A DNA stretch of 64,000 nt from positions 186,001-250,000 of the forward strand of contig NZ_JACOPH010000001.1 in NCBI RefSeq assembly GCF_014287635.1, written 5' to 3'. The position numbers were made by a program, and so were the translations under genes. This stretch comes from Roseburia zhanii. Its GTDB lineage: Bacteria; Bacillota; Clostridia; Lachnospirales; Lachnospiraceae. The notes beneath the pieces were generated by a model. It was not told the DNA's origin, ran no database searches, and worked only from the letters and a program-made list of their open reading frames with translations. Shown here piece by piece: positions 33,748 through 40,719 of the stretch; position 1 is the stretch's first letter; the number at the start of each line of letters is the position of its first letter.

Positions 33748-34656
33748 ATGACAGAGAACAAGGTGAATCGTAACTACAAAGATACCGTATTCCGGATGCT
33801 GTTTCAAGACAGGGAAAAACTGCTTAGCCTGTATAATGCAGTGAATGGAACAGCATATGAGGATGTGGATGGACTTATGATCACGACACTTCAGGATGCG
33901 GTGTATATGAATTACAAGAATGATGTTTCGTTTGTATTTGACTTTACATTAAGTATTTATGAACATCAGTCAACAGTGAATCAGAATATGCCGCTTCGGG
34001 ATCTGATCTATGTAAGTAAGGTGTTACAGGGACAGATGAAAGATCAGGATATATACAGTTCAAGACAGATTAAACTGCCGACACCGAAGTTTGTAGTATT
34101 TTATAACGGAACAGATGAACAGCCGGAGAAACAGACCCTGCGGTTATCGGATGCTTATGAGAAACAGTTAGAGGAAGTGGAATTAGAACTGACTGTAACT
34201 GTCTACAATATCAACTATGGTCACAATCAAAAATTGTTAGAAGCATGTCAGACACTAAATGAATACGCACAATATGTAGAGGTAGTCAGAGAATATGCAA
34301 AAGAAATGCCGCTGGCAGAAGCAGTGGAATCAGCGGTAGATAGCTGTATCAGGCAGGGAATCTTAGCAGATTTTTTGAGAAAAAACCGGGCGGAGGCGAT
34401 AGAGATGAGTATCTTTGAATATGATGAAGAAAAGCATTTGAAAAGTGAACGTGAGATCTGGTTGGCAGAGGGAATTGAGGAAGGAACACGGTTAGGCATT
34501 GAAAAAGGGATCGCATCCGAAATTGTCAGTATGGGCTTAGAATGTGGTCTTTCTAAGGAGCAGATATTTCACCGTCTGCGGACGAAATTAAATATATCCG
34601 AACAAACAGCAAAAGAGTATTTTGACAAATATAGCAAAGAACCAGTCAGAATATAA
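33748..34656 (+). CDS. Rpn family recombination-promoting nuclease/putative transposase, copy B
   Basis: 302 residues, nearly identical to copy A (a few substitutions such as K for N in DREKLL and AYEDVDG for VYEDVDG). It keeps a longer C-terminal linker, GIEEGTRLGIEKGIASE, where copy A has only GIASE; the shared GI/EG-type ends suggest that copy A lost 36 bases by slippage between short repeats. Nuclease residues (Asp, EHQ) are intact. Full leader, hairpin and AAGGAGG are duplicated with it, so both copies are probably expressed alike. The pair lies between a broken LtaS-like gene and a sugar nucleotidyltransferase, breaking the polysaccharide gene order. Confidence 0.9.
   Translation: MTENKVNRNYKDTVFRMLFQDREKLLSLYNAVNGTAYEDVDGLMITTLQDAVYMNYKNDVSFVFDFTLSIYEHQSTVNQNMPLRDLIYVSKVLQGQMKDQDIYSSRQIKLPTPKFVVFYNGTDEQPEKQTLRLSDAYEKQLEEVELELTVTVYNINYGHNQKLLEACQTLNEYAQYVEVVREYAKEMPLAEAVESAVDSCIRQGILADFLRKNRAEAIEMSIFEYDEEKHLKSEREIWLAEGIEEGTRLGIEKGIASEIVSMGLECGLSKEQIFHRLRTKLNISEQTAKEYFDKYSKEPVRI
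34392..34656 (+). other. candidate internal start producing a C-terminal fragment of Rpn copy B
   Basis: GGAGG (34392-34396) sits eight bases before the in-frame ATG 34405, giving an 83-residue C-terminal protein. The site and spacing are the same as in copy A, which the recent duplication explains, so this is not independent support. Confidence 0.42.
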
Positions 34657-34734
34657 AATACAAATTGCATACAACAGCATAAAAAAAACCCCATTTGCAT
34701 TTAAAAATTAAAAATAATGTTATAATTTTATACC

Positions 34735-34775
34735 TTCCAACCTGCTGAAAATCTGTTATAATAAATCATTATAAT
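34735..34775 (+). promoter_or_regulatory. AT-rich promoter region with two TATAAT boxes
   Basis: TATAAT occurs at 34757-34762 (preceded by TGT, an extended -10) and at 34770-34775; a weak -35 TTCCAA at 34735-34740 gives a 16-base spacer to the first. It precedes the nucleotidyltransferase gene at 34831. Confidence 0.45.
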
Positions 34776-34830
34776 AGTACATGTATGTACGAAACGGTTA
34801 TAAAATATCTACAAAGGAATAGGAGATTCT

Positions 34831-35754
34831 ATGGTGAAAACAACATTAGTAATTATGGCGGCAGGCATTGGCAGCCGGTTTGGCGGTGGTATCAAACAGC
34901 TTACACCGGTTGGACCGAGCGGTGAGATTATTATGGATTATTCCATCTATGATGCAATCGAAGCCGGATTTGATGAGGTCGTATTTATTATCCGCCATGA
35001 TCTGGAGAAAGATTTTAAGGAGATCATCGGCAACCGGATCGAGAAAGTCATTCCGGTTAAGTACGCTTTTCAGGAGTTAGATGATCTGCCGGAAGGCTAT
35101 GAAAGACCAGCGGAGCGTACAAAGCCATGGGGCACAGGACAGGCTGTACTAGCTGCAAAAGAGTTAGTAGAGCATCCATTTGCCGTTATCAATGCAGATG
35201 ATTATTATGGCAAAGAAGCATTTGTCAAGCTGCACGATTATCTGGTAGCGGATGCAGGAAAAAAGACAGACGGATATGATATCTGTATGGCAGGCTTTAT
35301 TTTAAAGAATACCTTGAGTGAAAATGGGGGAGTAACAAGAGGTCTTTGTGAAGTCGATGCAGAAGAAAATCTGATAAAGGTAACGGAAACTTATGAGATC
35401 CAGTATCGGGATGGCAGATTGTGTGGTCAGACAGAATCCGGAGATATTTTCGAAATTCAGGAAGATAAACATGTATCGATGAATATGTGGGGATTATATC
35501 CGGACTTTTTCGAAGAATTAGAGAGTGGATTTCAGCGGTTTTTAGCAGGGATCAAGCCGGGGGACCTGAAAGCAGAATACCTGTTGCCGAAGATCATTGA
35601 TAAACTTTTACAGGAAAAGAAGGCAGCCGTAAAAGTATTAGAAACACAGGACAAGTGGTTTGGTGTTACATATCAGGAAGATAAGCAGAGTGTCATGGAT
35701 GCCATTCATGGACTTGTTGAGCAGGGGATTTATCAGAAAAAGTTATTTGAGTAG
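34831..35754 (+). CDS. sugar nucleotidyltransferase family protein (NTP_transferase)
   Basis: 307 residues. N-terminal LVIMAAGIGSRFGGGIKQLTPVG is the nucleotide-binding signature of sugar-1-phosphate nucleotidyltransferases, with INADDYYG as the metal-binding region. AFQELDDLPEGYERPAERTKPWGTGQA is characteristic of a group widespread in gut Firmicutes and Bacteroidetes, apparently distinct from GlmU, RmlA and GalU. It probably activates a sugar phosphate; neither NTP nor sugar is known. AATAGGAG lies before the ATG. It stands alone between the Rpn pair and the DUF5722 protein, with its own likely promoter. Confidence 0.85.
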   Translation: MVKTTLVIMAAGIGSRFGGGIKQLTPVGPSGEIIMDYSIYDAIEAGFDEVVFIIRHDLEKDFKEIIGNRIEKVIPVKYAFQELDDLPEGYERPAERTKPWGTGQAVLAAKELVEHPFAVINADDYYGKEAFVKLHDYLVADAGKKTDGYDICMAGFILKNTLSENGGVTRGLCEVDAEENLIKVTETYEIQYRDGRLCGQTESGDIFEIQEDKHVSMNMWGLYPDFFEELESGFQRFLAGIKPGDLKAEYLLPKIIDKLLQEKKAAVKVLETQDKWFGVTYQEDKQSVMDAIHGLVEQGIYQKKLFE

Positions 35755-35817
35755 TACAAAGGTAAAACGGATGCTGCTAAAATGATCATCCGGTAACAAA
35801 GTAAGAGAGGATAAATC

Positions 35818-38694
35818 ATGCAGAAAAGAATTGCGCATAGGATAAGACTTGCAATTGCAGCGATCGGAATGATACTTTCGATGGCTGTGATATTTGCTGT
35901 ACCATTACAGGCAGAGGCAGCAGAACAGAATGTTACCATGACTTCCTGTAAGTTAAATTCCAGTGGGAAAAAACTGACAGTCAAAGCAAAGGTAAAGAAA
36001 AAGACAAGTGCAATGGGGAAGAAGTTATATCTTCTTAAGCTGAATGCATATAATTCAGAAAGTGGTAAGAAAAGTGCAACACCGCTTGCATCTGCCAAAA
36101 CAAAAAAAGGAACGATTAAATTTAAGATCAACTATAAAAGTTCCATGTTATATCAGAAATTTGTTGTGGCATATAAGTCTGGAAGTAAATATCAGGTAGT
36201 CAGTGATGCGAGATATATCACGAATCCGGAAGTGCTTGCCGGTTATAAAGGGAAAGGACCGACAGCCACTTCTAAAAAAGGACTTCAGGTAGAAGAGTTA
36301 TCGGATGCTTTAGAAGTAGGAACAAAACATGCGGTTGTCAACTGGACATTAAATTCATTGTTAAATGACAATGCAGTCAACAAGGTCGCATATAAGTATA
36401 GAGGAAAGACCTATTATCTGGATGCCGACCAGTTACAGCGGAACGATGAACAGGTCAAGGCTTACAATGCAGCAGGAGTCCGTGTGACGGTAATTCTGCT
36501 CCTGCCAAAGGATGCAGCATCTTCGGGAACGAAGTCCATGCAGTATGGAGGATATTCCTATACGAAGTTTTCGTCGTTTAATACAACTTCAAAAGCAGGC
36601 TGCCGGACATTTGAAGCAGTCATGACCTATTTGGCAGGCAGATACGGAACGAAGGATAATCTAGTCTGTGGATGGATCTTAGGAAATGAGGTCAATAGTG
36701 CGTGCATTTGGAATTTTGGTGGTAATAAGAGCTTAAATATTTATATGAAAAATTATGCGCGTGCTTTTCGGATCTGTTACAATGCAGTCAGAAGTGTGAG
36801 TAAAAATGCCAAAGTCTATATCAGTCTGGATAACAACTGGAACAGGGATGTGGATGGAAGCGGAAACCGCTATTTTACATCGAAGGCGGTTGTGGATAAG
36901 TTCTATGCAAAATTAAAAGAGCAGGGAAAAATTGATTTCCAGATCGCTTTTCATGCATATCCGCAGGGAATGGCAGATCCGGTATTCTGGGATGATTCCT
37001 GGGCAACAAATTCTACAAGTGCGAAGATCATCAACTTTAAAAATCTGAATGTGCTGACGAAGTATGCAAAGAAAAATTTTGGTAAAAAATGTACTGTCAT
37101 GTTTTCCGAGCAGTCCTTTAATACGACAAAAGGAGAAGCTGTGCAGGCGGCAGCCTATGCATATGCTTATTATCTTTGTGAAGCAAACAGTATGGTCGAG
37201 GCATTTATCTATGGCCGTGAATTTGATCATCCGGAAGAAACAAAGGTTGGTTATTATTGGGGCTTATGTGACAATTGGCATGTAAAACGTCTGATCTGGA
37301 ATGTATTCCAGTATATTGATACAAAGGATTCGTTCAAATTTACCGATCCGCTTGTGAAATATACAAATCTGAAAAAATGGACGAAGATCAGTGGATTGAA
37401 ACGCAGTAAGTTTACCAGAATGGAGTCAAAGCGGACAAAAGCGGTTATTACAGATGTGGAGTCTATGTCAACAACATCTGTGAAGATCAGCTGGGAAAAA
37501 CAGAGTGCAGGAGATGGATATGAGATCTATCGTGATGGAAGTCTGTTAGATACGATTGCCGGTAATTCAACAGTAACGTATACGGATAAGAATCTGACGA
37601 CAGGCAGCACGTATCAGTATCAGATCCGGATGTATAAAGATGCACCGGATTCTTCGGATGCGAATAAGAGGACTCGCCTGTACGGATCACTTTCAGATGC
37701 AGTGTCCGTTACGGTTACATGTGGACAGGTGACAGTCAATACAGATAAATGCAGCGTGAATGGTAATGAGATCACAGTTGCATGGAAAAAATTAACCGGA
37801 GTTGCCGGTTATGAAATCTACCGTGCAACAGCACTTGATGGAGAATACAGTCTGATCGGTACAGCAGGAAGCAGCAAGACAACTTACAAAGATGCACAGA
37901 CATTATCAGGAACTACTTACTATTATAAAGTAAGGGCGTTTGTTACAACGAATGGCGTAAATGGATATGGTAAGTTTTCAGAGCCGACAAATAAATTAGC
38001 ACGTATCAATCTGACAGCGACGATCGTAGGTGATAAGATTCTACTGAACTGGACACAGTGGCAGAATCTGACAGATTACCGTATCTATACAAAGAGCGGA
38101 TCGGATGGATCATTTGTATGGCAGAAAACGCTGGCAGCACTTACTTATACAATGAAGAAATGTAAAGATACTGACCAAAAGAAATACCCATTTGCGACAG
38201 GAGAAACTTATCAGTTCAGGGTACGTGCAGTTTATCCAGATGGAAGATGCAGTGATTATTCGAATGTGCTGTCAATCACTTTCCAGCCAAATGATACTGC
38301 TAATACTACCACGGCCAGTGATGTGACTCCGACTACGGAAACTTCTGAAACAACGGAATCAACGGAACCGGCATCTACAGAAACAACGACAGAAGTACAG
38401 CAAACGGAGAGTCAGCCGACGGAAACAGGAACAGAGAGTACCGGAACAGAAACTCAGCCGACGGAAACAGGAACAGAGAGTACCGGAACAGAAACTCAGC
38501 CGACGGAAACAGGAACAGAGAGCACCGGAACAGAAACTCAGCCGACGGAAACAGGAACAGAGAGCACTGGAACAGAAACTCAGCCGACGGAAACAGGGAC
38601 AGAGAGCACCGGAACAGAAACTCAGCCGACGGAAACAGGGACAGAGAGCATCGGTACAGAAATTCAGCCGACCGAAGCCGGAACAGAAAACTGA
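35818..38694 (+). CDS. secreted DUF5722-like protein with FN3 domains and Thr/Glu-rich repeat tail
   Basis: 958 residues. Signal peptide (KRIAHRIRLAIAAIGMILSM ... AEAA). Residues about 40-130 are a beta-rich lead domain; about 150-530 look like a TIM-barrel, glycoside-hydrolase-like DUF5722 domain (GWILGNEVN, AKVYISLDNNW, AFHAYPQGM, MFSEQSF), where the Glu in GNEVN and in FSEQ are candidate acid/base and nucleophile. Two to three FN3 domains follow (about 540-850; DGYEIYRDG, AGYEIYRATALDGEY). The tail is six 14-residue repeats (QPTETGTESTGTET type) plus a partial one. No LPXTG or membrane anchor follows the tail. Likely a secreted or wall-bound glycan-active enzyme; its substrate is unknown. 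Confidence 0.82.
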   Translation: MQKRIAHRIRLAIAAIGMILSMAVIFAVPLQAEAAEQNVTMTSCKLNSSGKKLTVKAKVKKKTSAMGKKLYLLKLNAYNSESGKKSATPLASAKTKKGTIKFKINYKSSMLYQKFVVAYKSGSKYQVVSDARYITNPEVLAGYKGKGPTATSKKGLQVEELSDALEVGTKHAVVNWTLNSLLNDNAVNKVAYKYRGKTYYLDADQLQRNDEQVKAYNAAGVRVTVILLLPKDAASSGTKSMQYGGYSYTKFSSFNTTSKAGCRTFEAVMTYLAGRYGTKDNLVCGWILGNEVNSACIWNFGGNKSLNIYMKNYARAFRICYNAVRSVSKNAKVYISLDNNWNRDVDGSGNRYFTSKAVVDKFYAKLKEQGKIDFQIAFHAYPQGMADPVFWDDSWATNSTSAKIINFKNLNVLTKYAKKNFGKKCTVMFSEQSFNTTKGEAVQAAAYAYAYYLCEANSMVEAFIYGREFDHPEETKVGYYWGLCDNWHVKRLIWNVFQYIDTKDSFKFTDPLVKYTNLKKWTKISGLKRSKFTRMESKRTKAVITDVESMSTTSVKISWEKQSAGDGYEIYRDGSLLDTIAGNSTVTYTDKNLTTGSTYQYQIRMYKDAPDSSDANKRTRLYGSLSDAVSVTVTCGQVTVNTDKCSVNGNEITVAWKKLTGVAGYEIYRATALDGEYSLIGTAGSSKTTYKDAQTLSGTTYYYKVRAFVTTNGVNGYGKFSEPTNKLARINLTATIVGDKILLNWTQWQNLTDYRIYTKSGSDGSFVWQKTLAALTYTMKKCKDTDQKKYPFATGETYQFRVRAVYPDGRCSDYSNVLSITFQPNDTANTTTASDVTPTTETSETTESTEPASTETTTEVQQTESQPTETGTESTGTETQPTETGTESTGTETQPTETGTESTGTETQPTETGTESTGTETQPTETGTESTGTETQPTETGTESIGTEIQPTEAGTEN
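38413..38690 (+). repeat. 42-bp coding tandem repeat, six units plus a partial seventh
   Basis: Each unit encodes QPTETGTESTGTET or a variant. Units start near 38414, 38456, 38498, 38540, 38581-38582 and 38623; the last is partial and diverges (QPTEAGTEN). Third-base differences (ACC/ACT, GGA/GGG) show a spread of ages. Likely an extended, possibly O-glycosylated stalk; length can change by slippage. Confidence 0.85.
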
Positions 38695-38714
38695 ATTGTT
38701 ACAAAATAAAAAGG

Positions 38715-38750
38715 GCGCAGAAGCAAAATGCTTCTGCGCTTTATCCTTAT
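38715..38750. terminator. bidirectional Rho-independent terminator
   Basis: GCGCAGAAGC (38715-38724) and GCTTCTGCGC (38730-38739) form a perfect 10-bp stem with loop AAAAT. TTTATCCTTA follows on the plus strand; on the minus strand CCCTTTTTATTTTGT follows, so it also ends the small minus-strand gene at 38808. Confidence 0.9.
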
Positions 38751-38807
38751 AACCATGCCATAACACAGATATAAGGTACACCTCGGGAATCTGAGATGTC
38801 TGTTTGA

Positions 38808-38954
38808 TCAGTCCCAGATGGAAATATGATATTTCACTTTACGGTAAACTTTCCAAATGAGAACAGCCGGCATACTGATAGCCATATACAGACATGGAAG
38901 ACCGCCGACAACTGCAATAAAGATGATCAGCAAAAATTTTACGATGAATTCCAT
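38808..38954 (-). CDS. small membrane protein of unknown function (48 aa)
   Basis: Minus-strand gene whose product begins MEFIVKFLLIIFIAVVGG and has one or two hydrophobic segments ending in a basic, cytoplasmic tail (WKVYRKVKYH). GGGAGG (plus-strand 38963-38968) lies eight bases before the ATG at 38954, which is why I start here and not at the longer upstream frame. It ends 60 bases before the shared terminator. I recognise no family. Together with the microprotein at 40300-40473 it is one of only two minus-strand genes that I support in the window. Confidence 0.65.
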   Translation of the reverse strand: MEFIVKFLLIIFIAVVGGLPCLYMAISMPAVLIWKVYRKVKYHISIWD

Positions 38955-39112
38955 AATATGTGCCTCCCTTCTGCATAGAATATAGCAGTTGAGAAAAAGA
39001 ATATTGAAAAAGTGCTGTTTTTTTAGCGGAATATTTATGCTTTCAGGGAAATCTCTTTGCACAGCATAGTTAAGAAAGTGCTAAAAAATATGAAAAATAT
39101 AAAAAGAGAGTG

Positions 39113-39138
39113 TTGATATAGAAATTATCTGTTATAAT
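39113..39138 (+). promoter_or_regulatory. extended -10 promoter before the regulator operon
   Basis: TGTTATAAT (39130-39138) is an extended -10 with a perfect TATAAT at 39133-39138. TTGATA (39113-39118) is only 14 bases upstream, too close for a normal -35, so the extended -10 may carry the activity. Confidence 0.5.
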
Positions 39139-39176
39139 GTCTCTAGGAAAAATCAGAAAAGGTGGTGAAACGTAAG

Positions 39177-39695
39177 GTGCAAAGAAATCGTTATAGAAAA
39201 ATCATATGTGCAATGATCGCATTCTTTTTTCTGATAGGCATTTTAGGGACGATAAAGAACATCGATACGGTTTCATTTAAACCTTGTCTGCACAGTATGC
39301 AGCAGGAAGGTATGACACAGACAGAAGATACCGGGGATGACTGGCTGCTGCCGGTCTGCAGTCTTCAGAAGATAGATGATTTTCAGGCAGATGCAGTGGT
39401 CCGCAGGGTCAATCCGAAAGCAGCCGAAACGGTATGTACGGCAACGCTTATATCTGCCATAAGTATCATAGTCCTGTTTTTATTTATGGCATTTTGGGAG
39501 TGCCTGTTTTATTTTAGTGAAAAACGAATCTCTTTTTTTCGGGTAGTCGTCTTTATCCACTGGATCGATGGTAAAAAGAAATCCCGTTTTGCAAATGGAA
39601 AATATTACAAAACAGGAGGTTTAAGAGAATGGAAATTGGAACAAAATTCAGAATTTTATCAATCGATGAGGAAAAAGAGGTACAGTATTATTTAA
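39177..39695 (+). CDS. small membrane protein of unknown function upstream of the response regulator
   Basis: About 172 residues with two membrane helices (IICAMIAFFFLIGILGTI and TATLISAISIIVLFLFMAFWECLFYF) enclosing an external loop of about 75 residues with two Cys (KPCLHSM and LPVCSLQ), and a basic C-terminal tail. No known family. The stretch AAGGTGGTGA (39159-39168) resembles a full ribosome binding site and favours GTG 39177 over GTG 39162, which lies inside it. The 3' end overlaps the regulator gene by 67 bases in another frame. As the regulator lacks a kinase neighbour, this protein could sense or tether, which is speculation. Confidence 0.6.
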   Translation: MQRNRYRKIICAMIAFFFLIGILGTIKNIDTVSFKPCLHSMQQEGMTQTEDTGDDWLLPVCSLQKIDDFQADAVVRRVNPKAAETVCTATLISAISIIVLFLFMAFWECLFYFSEKRISFFRVVVFIHWIDGKKKSRFANGKYYKTGGLREWKLEQNSEFYQSMRKKRYSII

Positions 39696-40327
39696 AGAGA
39701 ATGTTTATTCAAAAGGGATATAAATTTTTTGCGGCACAAAGCGGAAAAGATGGGATCACACAGATCACAAACGGCTGTCCGGATCTGGTATTATTAGATC
39801 TGATCCTGCCGGATATGGATGGAATGGATATTATTAAGAAAGTCCGGTCGGTTTCTGACTGCCCGATGATCGTAGTATCATCAAAAGGAAAAGAAAAAGA
39901 TAAGGTAAGTGCATTAGATGCAGGTGCTGATGATTATATCACCAAACCATTTGGTTCCGAAGAACTGATGGCAAGGATTCGCTGTGCACTGCGTTACCGC
40001 AGGAAATACGGTTCTAAGAATGTATATGAATATGATGGCCTGAAAGTTGATTATGAACGGAGATTAGTCATAGTAGATGGAAAACAGATACACCTGACAC
40101 CGGTAGAATACCGTATCATGGAATATCTGACAATGAACTCCGGTAAAGTTGTTACATATCAGATGCTGTTAGAAAAGATCTGGGGACCGTATGTATCGGA
40201 AAATAATAAGATCCTCCGGGTGAATATGACAAATATCCGCCGGAAGATCGGTGATGATCCGGCGGAACCAAAATACATTTTTACGGAATCCGGAGTTGGT
40301 TACCGGATGGCAGAATCGGAAGACTGA
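39629..40327 (+). CDS. OmpR/KdpE-family response regulator
   Basis: 232 residues. Receiver domain: acidic pair in SIDEE (12-15), phospho-acceptor D57 (LLDLILPD), SS at 84-85 and K106 in TKPF. DNA-binding winged helix from about 135: LTPVEYRIMEYLTMNSGKVVTYQMLL, RVNMTNIRRKI and the wing FTESGVGYRM. The family usually pairs with KdpD-type sensor kinases controlling potassium uptake or, in this KdpE-like branch, other cell-envelope functions. The start is fixed by AGGAGG (39614-39619) nine bases before the ATG. No histidine kinase gene is in the window. Its 3' end overlaps the convergent microprotein gene by 28 bases. Confidence 0.93.
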   Translation: MEIGTKFRILSIDEEKEVQYYLKRMFIQKGYKFFAAQSGKDGITQITNGCPDLVLLDLILPDMDGMDIIKKVRSVSDCPMIVVSSKGKEKDKVSALDAGADDYITKPFGSEELMARIRCALRYRRKYGSKNVYEYDGLKVDYERRLVIVDGKQIHLTPVEYRIMEYLTMNSGKVVTYQMLLEKIWGPYVSENNKILRVNMTNIRRKIGDDPAEPKYIFTESGVGYRMAESED

Positions 40328-40473
40328 GCAATATGCTCCTCGTGTCTGATCTCTGCAAGATGATGAATGGATTTACGCAGAAAGACATCATAGATGTTCC
40401 ATGCAAAACTTGTTATGATGATTAAAAAGCCTGAAATGGCAATGACATAGTCGAGTGTACTGCTTAAATTCAT
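40300..40473 (-). CDS. small membrane protein of unknown function (57 aa), overlapping the regulator 3' end
   Basis: Reading the minus strand from 40473 gives 57 residues starting MNLSSTLDYVIAISGF, with one helix (YVIAISGFLIIITSFAW) and a charged, His-rich cytoplasmic tail (KSIHHLAEIRHEEH). AAAGGGGGA lies about eight bases before the ATG, a G-rich but plausible ribosome binding site. The frame is open to TAA at 40302-40300, inside the last codons of the response regulator on the other strand. No family recognised. Convergent overlap with a regulator suggests possible antisense coupling of the two. Confidence 0.6.
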   Translation of the reverse strand: MNLSSTLDYVIAISGFLIIITSFAWNIYDVFLRKSIHHLAEIRHEEHIAQSSDSAIR

Positions 40474-40609
40474 AGTGGAATCCCCCTTTTATTTTAAAAA
40501 TGTTGTTTACTAATATAACGGTTTTTGGGGATAGGTGGAGAAGACAAAAGAGATTTTCATATAAATCTTACACCAGTAAATAAAAACTATACAGATTCTT
40601 AACAGAGCC
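40474..40609 (+). other. intergenic region, likely promoter side of the minus-strand microprotein
   Basis: AT-rich; it must hold the promoter for the minus-strand gene at 40300-40473, but I cannot place clear -35 and -10 boxes. No other gene seen. Confidence 0.35.
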
Positions 40610-40641
40610 ATAAGCATCCTTGCTGTTGCAAGGGTGCTTAT
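40610..40641. promoter_or_regulatory. 14-bp hairpin directly upstream of the -35 box (operator or terminator)
   Basis: ATAAGCATCCTTGC (40610-40623), loop TGTT, GCAAGGGTGCTTAT (40628-40641): 14 consecutive pairs with one G-T. It ends one base before TTGACA. The trailing TTTGACATAT is a poor T tract, so regulator binding or a weak terminator are both possible. Confidence 0.6.
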
Positions 40642-40670
40642 TTGACATATAGGAGATTTGACGGTATAAT
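40642..40670 (+). promoter_or_regulatory. perfect consensus sigma-A promoter of the large glycan operon
   Basis: TTGACA (40642-40647), a 17-base spacer and TATAAT (40665-40670): exact consensus in both boxes and spacing. It lies about 50 bases before the first GT gene at 40720 and probably drives genes to 57767. A consensus promoter is strong unless repressed, which makes the adjacent hairpin noteworthy. Confidence 0.85.
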
Positions 40671-40719
40671 AAAATGATTTATAAGGGTTAATCTATGTTA
40701 CTACGAAATGGAGATACAG

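Larger units (their letters stand above)
32532..34677 (+). repeat. tandem duplication of the Rpn gene with its leader (two full units plus a boundary remnant)
   Basis: Unit A starts at 32532 and unit B at 33580, both with AAATTGCATACAACAATCC; a third copy of the boundary (AAATTGCATACAACA) starts at 34662 and stops after about 16 bases. Unit lengths are 1048 and 1082 bases. The units are nearly identical through leader and gene, so the duplication is recent. The main difference is 36 extra bases near the 3' end of the gene in unit B. Confidence 0.9.

Noticed and set aside
35769..35794. CGGATG/CATCCG inverted repeat before the DUF5722 gene
   Set aside because: Only a 6-bp stem with a long loop and no T tract; may be chance.
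38413..38690. Regularly spaced repeats considered as a CRISPR array
   Set aside because: The units are contiguous without spacers and in frame with a coding sequence.
38359..38781. Long minus-strand frame opposite the 42-bp repeats, giving a Cys/Phe/Arg-rich repeat protein
   Set aside because: It mirrors the repeat array of the plus-strand secreted protein; there is no ribosome binding site, and the composition is what the antisense frame of this repeat would give.
39113..39138. TTGATA and TATAAT as a standard promoter
   Set aside because: The spacer is only 14 bases; kept only as an extended -10 promoter.
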